DNA of 64,000 nucleotides, from contig NZ_UAPU01000007.1 in assembly GCF_900445255.1 (NCBI RefSeq), positions 292,001-356,000 on the forward strand, in the 5' to 3' direction. The stretch is from Anaerobiospirillum thomasii. Its GTDB lineage: Bacteria > Pseudomonadota > Gammaproteobacteria > Enterobacterales > Succinivibrionaceae. A program made the position numbers and the translations under genes. The notes below the pieces were generated by a model. It was not told where the DNA came from, ran no database searches, and saw only the letters and a program-made list of their open reading frames with translations. Numbering within the stretch: the first letter of the stretch is position 1; every line of letters begins with the position of its first letter. This document shows positions 55,953 through 63,968 of this stretch, piece by piece.

Positions 55953-56462
55953 ATGCCTATTGATAAAAATTCCATAAAAAATCTGCCACAGGATGAGCCT
56001 GTATCAGTATATAAAGACAAGGGCAAAATTTATGTGGCTGTATATAAAACTCAGGTAGATGAAGCTACTGGAAGAAAAAAGAGAATAAGAACTATTGTAG
56101 GCCGTGTGGTTGATAATACCTATTACTCTATGGAAGAGTTTCATAGCCGCTTTAAAAAGGATTTGTCTTTACGCGAAGTTCCAGATGGCTCTGTACCAAC
56201 GAGGCGCAGGCATGCCAGGCTTAATACCACACTTAAAGAGCATGGCGTGGATTTGAGCAAGGTTAAAAATCTGCCCACAGGTCCTGATGTCCGTATCTAT
56301 AAGACAGGTAATTTTATCTATGTGGTCGAGCGTAAGCGCTTTAAAGTCGATGACAAGTATAAAACTCAGACCATATATCTGGGCAAGATAATAAACAACT
56401 GCTATTACACCATGGAGCAGTGCAAGGCAATGAATAACAGCAGACGCAGGAAGCAAAGCTGA
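55953..56462 (+). CDS. passenger protein with two tandem transposase-head-like domains
   Basis: About 169 residues made of two copies of one about 55-residue unit. The first copy has SVYKDKGKIYVAVYKTQ, RTIVGRVVDNTYYSMEEF; the second has VRIYKTGNFIYVVERKRF, IYLGKIINNCYYTMEQC. The unit resembles the beta-rich N-terminal domain of IS1634-type transposases (vYxxxxxYVY...xGKI-xxxYy). No catalytic domain is attached. It lies between tnpB and tnpC, where IS66 elements normally have nothing, with its own promoter and GAGG ribosome site before ATG 55953. Function is unknown; a DNA-end-binding accessory is my guess. Confidence 0.55.
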   Translation: MPIDKNSIKNLPQDEPVSVYKDKGKIYVAVYKTQVDEATGRKKRIRTIVGRVVDNTYYSMEEFHSRFKKDLSLREVPDGSVPTRRRHARLNTTLKEHGVDLSKVKNLPTGPDVRIYKTGNFIYVVERKRFKVDDKYKTQTIYLGKIINNCYYTMEQCKAMNNSRRRKQS

Positions 56463-56523
56463 CCTGCATACTTCTATGGGTTTGGCCTCAGGTACGGTAC
56501 AATACGGATATAAGGATATTAAT

Positions 56524-59460
56524 ATGGCTCACTTAGATCGCAACAACAGTAACACAGCCCCTGCCACCAATATTGCAGGTACAGACTTAAATGCTCTTAG
56601 CAAGGAGCAGCTTATTGCTCTGCTGCAGGAGCAGAGCCGGCAGCATAAAAAAGAGATGCAGGAGCAGAGCCAGCAGCATAAAAAAGAAATGCAGGAGCTA
56701 CAGAGTCATTCTGTTAAAGAGCAGAAAAGCCAGATTGATATCATAACCAGGCTGCGAGCCCATATTAAAAGTCAGGATACACGTATAAACGAGCTAAATG
56801 ACTCTGTTGCCGATTATAAGAAGCTAACTTCTGAACAGAAGAATGAAATTGAGGAGCTCAAGGCAGGCAATGCAGGCCAGAAGGACGTTATAGTCAATGC
56901 ACTCACCTTTATCAAGGATAACAGAGATGCCTTTGCAAATCTTATAAAGGACAATCCTCCTGAGGATTTATATAATCTAAAAGAGATTAACTCATATCTG
57001 ATGATATTTTTATCCAATGCCCGCATTGCTACTGCACAACTTGGCAGATATATAAGGGGTACATATGTATCATCACAAAGCGAGAGCAATAAAAACTATA
57101 AAATCCAGAGCGATTCTGAAAATAGCTCAGATTCCAGCATAAAAGGCTCAGAGAGCGCCAGTGCAAATAACGTAGAGCCAAAAGACAGCGAAAATACTGC
57201 ACCAACCTATGCCACATACCCTGATTATACAGAGCATAAAGATGTAGATGTGGCAGCGGCCTCTATAGTCAGCCACGATGACAGGGACATGGAAGAGCTC
57301 TCTTTAATGTGTGATGTGGAGGAGAAAGAGTGCTGTGCTGACAGCATGTCCACACTGCAAAGCGTGCAAAGTGTTATTGAGCTGTCAGGTGAGATTAGAA
57401 AAAATAATAAAAACTCAGCAGGTGTGGTTTTAGATCCACTTGCAGAAGAAAGGAGCATTTTAAATCTCTCTAAAGACAGCGACATTACAAAAGCCATCAA
57501 AGTGCCTACAGGTTTTAGAATCAGATGCTACTGCCCTACATGCAAACATATCCATGAATTTAAATTTGACGGCAAGGTTAAAAGAGCAAATGAGGTTAAA
57601 GAGTATCAGGGTATTGATACCAAAATCAGCCTCAGTGCTGTACAGAATCTCATAGGTGTAGGCTGCGGCACTACCATAGAATACAATCCTGCTCTGATAA
57701 CTGCCTATGATACCTATGAGGTAAAAACCAGAAGCGATGATAGGCCTGAGGAAGGTGTTCGTAATTCAAACGAATGTGACTCAAAAATAGAACAGTCATT
57801 AAATCAAGAGGTTATTGTTACAAATCAGGACAGACAAAATACACCCAAAACCCACACGAATGAGTCTGCAGATAACAGCGAGCTTAAAAACTCAGACAAT
57901 AAAGCTAAGGTTAACAAGAAGATCCTGCAGAATATCTGCCGCCATGATGGTGCAGTTAAAAGCTCACATGATATAGCCCATGATTTAATTAGCTATAAGG
58001 GCAGAAATGACATTATAAATCCCAACACTTTTGATTTTGATGCCTTTGCCTTGCTGCCATGCTTTAATAAATGCGCTCTATCTGCTGGGCTTATGAGTGC
58101 ATTACACTCAATGTTTGCCATGCTCAGTGCTCCTAAGAGCCGTATTACCACCATGCTCAACGGCCTGGGTGTTGACTGGTCGCGTGTACATATCACAGAT
58201 ATTATAAATGGAGGCTCAAGAGCTTTTTTCCATGGAGTGGCTGAGGTTATTCATAATGACATGCTCTATAACTGTCGCAGCGTTATTATGGACGAGACCA
58301 CACTTAAGGTACGCTCGCAAAAGACTAAAGGCGGTTATATTAAAAAGTCACAGTTATGGTGTATGGCCACATCCTGGACGGAGGAGGTAAGTGCCACCTA
58401 TTTCAGAGCCTCAGACAGTAGAAATGCTGACAATGTCCTGGATTTGCTCGACAGTAAAAATCCAAGCTCAATTGATACTATAACCACTGATGGCTATGCA
58501 GGTTATGATGCTGCCGTCGAGGAGTTTAAAAAGGCCGGCATAGATATCTGCCATGCCTCGTGCTGGACTCATGCCAGACGACCTCTGCACCGCTATTTAA
58601 CTGAATCAGGACTGCTTAAAATCTACAATCAATATCTGCTGCCAGATGGCTGTGAGATGAGTGCTTTTATGGAGAACCTGATAAAATATGAGCAAAAGAA
58701 TAAAGGTGCAAAATCTTTATCTGCTCTGAACAGAGACTGTTTTATTGTCTATTACCTCATCAACTGCCTGTTTTATATAGACAGCAGCGCCTGGCAGGAA
58801 GCTATCATTAAAGGCACCTCATTTGAAGATGAGATAGAAAAGTACAGAAAGAATATATCCTCTAAGGTGCTGGATGCTATATTTGATGTGGTAAGACACA
58901 TAATCAGAGAAAATGGCAATATAGTTATTAAATGCTCTGGCAGTCGCCATGGCCGTGTCAAATACAGAAAATCAAATCAGCATGCTGTCTCTGGTCCTCT
59001 TATCTATCTGCTCAATCAGGAGACAAAGCTCAGAGAGTTTGTAGATAAACCACATATAGAGCTATCCTCATCAGCAGCTGAAAGAGCTATAAGGCTGGGA
59101 GCCTGTGCGCGTCACAGTTTCCAGTTTTTAAATCACCCGGACAGTGCTCAGACTTTTGCAGATCACCTGACTATTGCCAATACCTGTACAATGAATAATG
59201 TATCATTTACGCAGTATACATTATGGCTTATGGCCAATATCAGATATAGAATTGTGCAGAAACTGATGCTCGAAGGTATGCAGTCACATGCAGTTTCACT
59301 GCCAAAATCAAGAACAGAAATTATTGAAGATGGGGACAATAAAGTAAAGATCCGCATTGGGCTGTATGATAAGGCTAATAAGACCATATTTGATGAAATC
59401 AGCTATGAAGGACTTACCCCATACGATTTCAAGACTCTGATCTTAAGTCATGGAGAATGA
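56524..59460 (+). CDS. IS66 TnpC transposase, unusually long
   Basis: About 978 residues, nearly twice the usual 500-550. A coiled coil (about 25-120) includes a repeated QQHKKEMQE unit. A long acidic linker (about 190-320) and a C-x-x-C zinc segment (CYCPTCKHIHEFKF) follow, then a second Asn/Lys-rich linker. The DDE domain has IIMDETTLKVR (about 587), TTDGYAGYDA (about 654) and SSAAERAIRLGA (about 851). The final CTMNNVSFTQYTLWLMANI is typical of IS66. AAGGAT precedes ATG 56524; an upstream ATG at 56476 is less likely. Residues of the catalytic core are intact. Confidence 0.88.
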   Translation: MAHLDRNNSNTAPATNIAGTDLNALSKEQLIALLQEQSRQHKKEMQEQSQQHKKEMQELQSHSVKEQKSQIDIITRLRAHIKSQDTRINELNDSVADYKKLTSEQKNEIEELKAGNAGQKDVIVNALTFIKDNRDAFANLIKDNPPEDLYNLKEINSYLMIFLSNARIATAQLGRYIRGTYVSSQSESNKNYKIQSDSENSSDSSIKGSESASANNVEPKDSENTAPTYATYPDYTEHKDVDVAAASIVSHDDRDMEELSLMCDVEEKECCADSMSTLQSVQSVIELSGEIRKNNKNSAGVVLDPLAEERSILNLSKDSDITKAIKVPTGFRIRCYCPTCKHIHEFKFDGKVKRANEVKEYQGIDTKISLSAVQNLIGVGCGTTIEYNPALITAYDTYEVKTRSDDRPEEGVRNSNECDSKIEQSLNQEVIVTNQDRQNTPKTHTNESADNSELKNSDNKAKVNKKILQNICRHDGAVKSSHDIAHDLISYKGRNDIINPNTFDFDAFALLPCFNKCALSAGLMSALHSMFAMLSAPKSRITTMLNGLGVDWSRVHITDIINGGSRAFFHGVAEVIHNDMLYNCRSVIMDETTLKVRSQKTKGGYIKKSQLWCMATSWTEEVSATYFRASDSRNADNVLDLLDSKNPSSIDTITTDGYAGYDAAVEEFKKAGIDICHASCWTHARRPLHRYLTESGLLKIYNQYLLPDGCEMSAFMENLIKYEQKNKGAKSLSALNRDCFIVYYLINCLFYIDSSAWQEAIIKGTSFEDEIEKYRKNISSKVLDAIFDVVRHIIRENGNIVIKCSGSRHGRVKYRKSNQHAVSGPLIYLLNQETKLREFVDKPHIELSSSAAERAIRLGACARHSFQFLNHPDSAQTFADHLTIANTCTMNNVSFTQYTLWLMANIRYRIVQKLMLEGMQSHAVSLPKSRTEIIEDGDNKVKIRIGLYDKANKTIFDEISYEGLTPYDFKTLILSHGE

Positions 59461-59741
59461 TAACCAAGCCTCGGCTCTTTGTGAGCCAAGGCCTATATAA
59501 GTGATTAAATGTGTCTTATATTGAGCGCTGCTGAAAATTTTACCTCTGATAACAAGGCTTTTTATCAAAGCATGCATTTAAATAAAAGCCTCTAATGATC
59601 CTACACTCTCTGCACTCGAGCTGCTGACCGTCTATAGCCATATATCAAAGCCGGCATGGCTACTCTAATCTATTTGCAACAAGGCAGATCCTATGGGTTT
59701 CCCCATGGGAGTTATAGTAATCTGACTTGGTTTTACAATCT
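59461..59741. other. noncoding 3' region of the IS66 element
   Basis: No gene. A hairpin GCCTCGGCTC/GAGCCAAGGC (59468-59492, one mismatch) follows tnpC directly and may act as a terminator although the T-run is missing. The rest up to the right inverted repeat is AT-rich without recognisable signals. Confidence 0.5.
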
Positions 59742-59765
59742 AGGGTCGCAATAGTTACTAGTTAC
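59742..59765 (-). repeat. right terminal inverted repeat of the IS66 element
   Basis: Reverse complement begins GTAACTAGTAACTATT and ends GACCCT. It matches the left end (54584-54607) at 21 of 24 positions; the differing positions are 9, 17 and 18. Confidence 0.9.
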
Positions 59766-59773
59766 TTTCACAA
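59766..59773 (+). repeat. 8-bp target-site duplication, right copy
   Basis: TTTCACAA, identical to the left copy at 54576-54583. Confidence 0.92.
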
Positions 59774-60509
59774 AGATCCAAACACAACCCGTGAATTTTT
59801 ATTTGAACATTGTGAAAAATCTCATGCAAGAGCCATGATCAATGTAATACCGTCCTATGCCGTTGTATCGTATGCAAAGGTACGCAGAAACTACCATATT
59901 GAGCATAATGGCAAGCTGTATTCAGTGCCATATAAATATATAAATCACACGGTGACAGTGAAAGAGTATGAAAACTCATTGAGTATTTACTGTGACAGCA
60001 AACTTATAGCTACGCATGCCAAGTTAAAAGACTCTGACGCTAAAAACTCAACACAGCACGATCATATGCCAGAAAATCACCAGAAGGTCATTGAAAAGCG
60101 TAAATATCGCACTATTGACGACGTTTTAAGTGAGGCGCAACGATTATCTCATGAGCTTTATACTTATTGTAAATATAAGTCAGAGCACACACGTAGCGCT
60201 CCATTAAAATCCTGTTTATCCGTGCTTAATATGTACATTCACAGCTCCAACAAGGCCATTCTCTCTGAGGTTTTAAACGAGGTCATGAAAATGCCGGATG
60301 ACTATAGAAATTACGATTCAGTCCGTAGTCTATATGCCAGACGCATCGAAGAGGCTTATAGTGCACGGACAAAAGCTATAAGTGCCACAGACATGGCATC
60401 TGATATCGCACATTTAAAAAACAGCATCAAGCCTGATCTTACAGTGGATGAGAACGGGGTATACCGTGACTCAAATGGCTTAATTTTATCTGCTTCAATC
60501 AAGGAATAA
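59774..60509 (+). pseudogene. istA, copy 2, 3' part
   Basis: Continues the istA frame after the IS66 insertion, from DPNTTREFLFEHCEKSHARAM through the C-terminal beta-barrel region (NYHIEHNGKLYSVPYKYINH) to the stop. It corresponds to the last 245 residues of the intact relative. By itself it has no start or ribosome site at the junction. An in-frame TTG start at 59727 would read through inserted sequence and is not credible. With the 5' half it makes a 568-residue protein, close to the 577 of copy 1. Confidence 0.88.
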
Positions 60510-60522
60510 TAAGGAAATATCA

Positions 60523-61302
60523 ATGACAAATAAAGTTGTACTGCTGGAGATGGAGCAGGAAGTTTTAAAATCATTAAGAGGATTAAAGCTCGTTGGCTTT
60601 TCAGAGGCATTGTTAAGACAACTGCAGCAACCAGAGATATATAACAAAATTAATTTTATGGAGAGAATCAGTATTGCAGTCCAGGAGCATATTGACTATC
60701 TGCATATGAAAAAAAGTCAAACAATACTTAAAAAGAGCAGGCTCAAAGGTATCAGAACTATAGATACAATCGATGCTGAGGAGTCCAGAGGACTGTCTGC
60801 ATCTTTAATTGCTGAGCTGACAACATTAGGTTTTGAGACCAAGCATCAGAACATAATCATTAGAGGAGCCTCTGGGACAGGCAAGACTGAGCTTGTATGT
60901 GCACTGGGCAGACTGGCATGCTCAAGAGCAATTTCTACAGAATATTATACGGCCTCAGATCTGATGGAGCTATGTGCATGTATGAACATAGAAGAAAGGC
61001 ATAGACTCAGGGAACGTCTAAAAAAAATTAAAATATTAATAATTGACGATTTATTCCTAACAGAGTTCCAAAACTCTGATTATGCCAAATATCTACATGA
61101 TATTTTAGACGATAGAATAAATGTGGGGTCAACTATTTTTGCCACACAGCTTGCTGACAGTGGAATTGCTGCGAGGGTTGATAATATTGGATCTGCCGTA
61201 GCCGATGCTCTTGTCAGGAGAATAAAAAACTGTGCTTTTGATATCGTCCTAAAGCCATTTGTAGACCCGCTGGCAACACTAAAGGATAGCAAGAATGTCT
61301 AA
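60523..61302 (+). CDS. IstB-like helper ATPase, copy 2
   Basis: 259 residues. Walker A GASGTGKTELV is at about 119, Walker B ILIIDDLFLTEF at about 176, and the segment DDRINVGSTIFATQL is as in copy 1. It is intact although its partner istA is disrupted. It would lose normal translation coupling unless expressed from within the IS66 element. AAGGAAAT precedes ATG 60523. Clear homology to the other IstB (49754) but many substitutions, so the two modules are not a recent duplication. Confidence 0.9.
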   Translation: MTNKVVLLEMEQEVLKSLRGLKLVGFSEALLRQLQQPEIYNKINFMERISIAVQEHIDYLHMKKSQTILKKSRLKGIRTIDTIDAEESRGLSASLIAELTTLGFETKHQNIIIRGASGTGKTELVCALGRLACSRAISTEYYTASDLMELCACMNIEERHRLRERLKKIKILIIDDLFLTEFQNSDYAKYLHDILDDRINVGSTIFATQLADSGIAARVDNIGSAVADALVRRIKNCAFDIVLKPFVDPLATLKDSKNV

Positions 61303-61537
61303 GCCATTAATTATTGGCCGTTTAGAGTATAGCAACAGCAGAGATCTTATATTAATTGATGAGCATGCTCTGAAGATCGGAGATACCATTTATCTCAAGA
61401 ATACTCTTAAAAACGGCAGGAGTCATTGGACAGGCTATATGCTGGACTATGGTCTTGAGAGTAAGGAGTGGTATTTATGCGGTATCAAAGATCCGCTCTA
61501 TAGGCTACTGGGAAAAGTCGCTAAAATTTACCTATAA
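61295..61537 (+). CDS. small DUF5348-like protein, third gene of IS21-like module, copy 2
   Basis: 80 residues: IIGRLEYSNSRDLILIDEHA, LKIGDTIYLKNTL, HWTGYMLDYGLESKEWYLCG, LLGKVAKIYL. It is plainly related to the 82-residue protein at 49496, with the same GRL-Y, GDTIYL, W and EW-L-G landmarks. Its start lies inside the istB stop region (8-bp overlap), so it is translationally coupled. Two divergent modules keeping this gene in the same place argues that it has a job in the element. Confidence 0.65.
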   Translation: MSKPLIIGRLEYSNSRDLILIDEHALKIGDTIYLKNTLKNGRSHWTGYMLDYGLESKEWYLCGIKDPLYRLLGKVAKIYL

Positions 61538-61605
61538 AAAGTAACACGGTAGGCTCTAAGGCAACTTAGGGCCTTTTATTTGATTTAATAAGAAAAAATA
61601 TGGAT

Positions 61606-61756
61606 CAGCTGTATACAGTGAAGATTGCCCGTAACTTTTAAAGATTCAGTGATTAAAGTGGAGGTCGTGTATAAGGTTAAGATTCAATGCAAAAGGTCAA
61701 ATTGGATCGTGTGTATAAAGTTTAAGAGAATGTATGTATAAAGATAAAGGATTTTC
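61606..61756 (+). repeat. terminal repeat array at right end of copy 2
   Basis: Four related units of form GTATA-n-AAGA... begin at about 61611, 61669, 61713 and 61736 (for example GTGTATAAGGTTAAGATTC and GTGTATAAAGTTTAAGAG). Spacing shrinks toward the end (58, 44, 23). Such arrays are the transposase-binding sites of IS21-type ends. A further AAAGATTCAG half-copy is at 61640. Confidence 0.6.
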
Positions 61757-61761
61757 CATAC

Positions 61762-63291
61762 ATGATAATGACCTGTCTGTCCAAGGGTATTAAATCTATA
61801 TCTTATGAGATTGAGGCTTTTGTCAGAGAGCACGCTCTTGATTTAGATATAAACTCTTATAAAGATCATATACAGAGACTGTATAAATACATAGATGAAA
61901 ACGGCGTTATAAACGAGTTTGCCAAATTTAAAACTCAGTATCATAAAAAGAAAAATGGCAATAAGCACATGCAGTTTCTGGCTCTTGATGGTACTAACGT
62001 AGATAATGCCGGCAACTGCCTGACTAAGGCACAGTACGGCAAATCTAAAAGCGGTACAGACAACAAGGTTATTAATTTTATAACACTGGTTGACCAGAGC
62101 ACACATGAGCTGTTTTCCACTGTTACATATGCAGGCAATATTACAGATGTGCTGACTGTGGAGTCAGTATGCAGGCAGCTTGTGGACAGAGGCGCCGGCG
62201 ACAATATATCTTTAGTCTGTGACAGGGGATTCTGGTCTATCAACAATATCTCGGCCATGCTTGAGCATAATATATCCTTTGTGTGCAACTGTAATATAGC
62301 CAAGAGCAAACTTATCAAAGAGCAGGTAGATGCAATATCACGCGATCTGCTAAGAGACAGGGGTCTGGTTTTTAGCAGTAGCGCAGATATTACAGACACT
62401 GCGCCTAAACTGCTTGCAGGAAAGACTATACAGCTCCCATGGTCTTATACACAGAAGATTCTAAGTAAAATGGCAAGAGAAAATAATGAGTCTTACAAGC
62501 CTGTAAGGCAAAAGGAGAAAACTCTGTATGTACACTTTATTTTCTCCCGCGAGATATATGAAGAGAGCATGAATAAATATAGGGTTTTAATCAAAGAGCT
62601 CAATGATGCCTATGATATAGCCAGCAACTGGCAGGAGGTTATTGCAGGTAAAGAGCCATCTGAGCTTACTGCCGCTCATACCAATCTTTTAAAAGACAAG
62701 CTCGTTGATTTATTTCAATATAGTGATGAGGTTGCAGACACTGACTCCTCTTTTGACAAAAAGGAGCAGCCTCAACAACACTATTACCCAAGATACTATG
62801 TCATATCAAGGCTATGCAGACAAATAGCCACCAGAGTTCTGGTTTCTGACTGTGTGGATAATGTTATTGAGGCAAATGAAATATATGCGCAGAGAAATAA
62901 TGTAGAGGTGGGCTATAGTATAATTAAAGGCGAGCTTGGAGGCTCTACACTCAATGCCTCCACCGATAAGACAGTAAATGCCAAAGTATTCATACTGTCT
63001 CTTGCATCAGAGGTGCAAAGACAAATGCTCGAGGCTAATAAAGTCTTTAATAAAGAGCAGATTAAAAACAATCTGCCTCCTGTAAAGCTTTGTCATAACT
63101 CATTTAGAGGCACACTGCGCTCTCTGGAGGCTATAGAGGCCACTATTGATAAAGAAAATGGATCTATAATATTCTCTGGAGGAATATTAAAAAGGCAGTC
63201 TGAGTTAATACGCTCATTTGGCATTGAGCCATTAGATACGCTGACACGTGCAGCATATGCCAAAGAAGAGGGTTTTAGCTTTAAACGATAG
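61762..63291 (+). pseudogene. 5'-truncated DDE transposase (IS1634/IS4-type)
   Basis: 509 residues remain. The catalytic domain is present: FLALDGTNVD (about 73), SLVCDRGFWS (about 151) and NVEVGYSIIKGELGG (about 379), a DDE triad. There is no N-terminal beta-rich head of the IS1634 type and no ribosome site before the ATG. The frame begins only a few bases after the repeat array of the IS21-like copy 2. The missing N-terminal part was probably removed by insertion or deletion at this junction. It is only distantly similar to the transposase at 47012. Confidence 0.75.
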
Positions 63292-63293
63292 TT

Positions 63294-63333
63294 AAAAAAA
63301 GAAGATCTGGTCGCGTCCGGCGACCGGCTTCTG
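63294..63333 (-). terminator. terminator of the tRNA operon
   Basis: On the minus strand, AGAAG..GGTCGC..GCGACC..CTTCT forms a nested hairpin followed by seven T. It lies about 100 bp after the last tRNA. Confidence 0.8.
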
Positions 63334-63429
63334 GTCATGAAATTAAGATTGATTCTCGGTATGTTTGGTGTGCGATCTTAGGGATCTTGAAGTGAAATTT
63401 ATTGAAGAGATATGGATTATTTTATTAGG

Positions 63430-63513
63430 TGGTGCGGGAGAAGAGACTCGAACTCTTACACCTAGGGCGCCAGAACCTAAATCTGGTGCGTCTACCAATT
63501 TCGCCACTCCCGC
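63430..63513 (-). tRNA. tRNA-Leu(UAG)
   Basis: 84 nt with encoded CCA. Acceptor GCGGGAG/CTCCCGC, discriminator A. The anticodon stem CCAGA/TCTGG encloses TTTAGGT, giving anticodon TAG. Long variable arm of class II; T-arm GAGTTCGAGTCTC. Third gene of the cluster. Confidence 0.96.
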
Positions 63514-63533
63514 GTTAGGAAAAATGACAATGA

Positions 63534-63610
63534 TGGGGTGGCTGATGGGGCTCGAACCCACGACAACCGGAATCACAATCCGGGACTCTACCAACTGAGC
63601 TACAGCCACC
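63534..63610 (-). tRNA. tRNA-His(GUG)
   Basis: 77 nt including the extra 5' G typical of tRNA-His and encoded CCA. Acceptor GGTGGCT pairs with AGCCACC. Anticodon loop TTGTGAT gives GTG. Nearly identical in layout to E. coli hisR. Confidence 0.97.
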
Positions 63611-63631
63611 ATTGTCATGTGTTAATTTAGA

Positions 63632-63708
63632 TGGCGCGTCCTAGAGGAGTCGAACCTCTGACCCACAGCTTAGAAGGCTGTTGCTCTATCCAACTGAGCT
63701 AAGGACGC
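63632..63708 (-). tRNA. tRNA-Arg(UCU)
   Basis: 77 nt with encoded CCA. Acceptor GCGTCCT/AGGACGC, discriminator G. Anticodon loop TTCTAAG gives TCT. It is first in the cluster and nearest the promoter. Confidence 0.96.
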
Positions 63709-63786
63709 AAACCTAAAGTCAATTGAACTATCTCTAAGAGATGCCGACCAGAAGTCTGTGTGCTCATCATCAATCAACGGGAGCCT

Positions 63787-63815
63787 ATTATATGTACTAA
63801 ATTTACCCACGTCAA
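63787..63815 (-). promoter_or_regulatory. sigma70 promoter of the Arg-His-Leu tRNA operon
   Basis: On the minus strand TTGACG (63810-63815) and TATAAT (63787-63792) are exactly 17 bp apart. They are followed by a GC-rich discriminator GGCTCCCG, typical of stringently controlled stable-RNA promoters. Confidence 0.88.
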
Positions 63816-63941
63816 ATATTTTTTAATATTTTTCACATAAAAAATATTATATCATTGATTTTAAAGAATTTTTGCATTTTAAGATCATGCTGCAGTGTAT
63901 GCCCTCCTCTGGCATAAAGCCTGCTTTAAAACTAAAGCAAC

Positions 63942-63968
63942 TTGTATTTTTAAGACGTTAAAATACAA
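63942..63968. promoter_or_regulatory. 9-bp inverted repeat near the right edge
   Basis: TTGTATTTT and AAAATACAA flank TAAGACGTT. A likely ribosome site (AAAGAGGTG) is at the very end of the window, so this may be an operator or part of the promoter of a plus-strand gene beginning just outside. Confidence 0.4.

Larger units (their letters stand above)
54584..59765 (+). mobile_element. IS66-family element inserted in istA copy 2
   Basis: 5182 bp. Terminal inverted repeats begin GTAACTAG at both ends and match at 21 of 24 positions (54584-54607 against 59742-59765). They are flanked by the direct duplication TTTCACAA. Genes in order: tnpA, tnpB, an extra gene, tnpC, all on the plus strand. Removing the element plus one target copy restores the istA frame perfectly, so the insertion is precise. 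It is apparently recent relative to istA decay. Confidence 0.93.
53500..61756 (+). mobile_element. IS21-like module, copy 2, interrupted by an IS66-family element
   Basis: Plus-strand unit istA (split) - istB - DUF5348-like. The left end is not resolved (probably 53480-53600). The right end is marked by four related GTATA...AAGA repeats finishing at about 61750. Immediately to its right is a 5'-truncated transposase, suggesting this element inserted into that gene. Confidence 0.55.

Noticed and set aside
59727-59773. Start of the istA 3' part at 59727
   Set aside because: Those codons belong to the IS66 right end and target duplication, so translation from there is not meaningful.
61606-61756. 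Possible iteron origin of replication
   Set aside because: Repeats are few, degenerate, and sit exactly at a transposon end; no Rep or DnaA-box signature.
63365-63598. Plus-strand open frame across the tRNA cluster
   Set aside because: It reads antisense through tRNA-Leu and tRNA-His, a common artefact.
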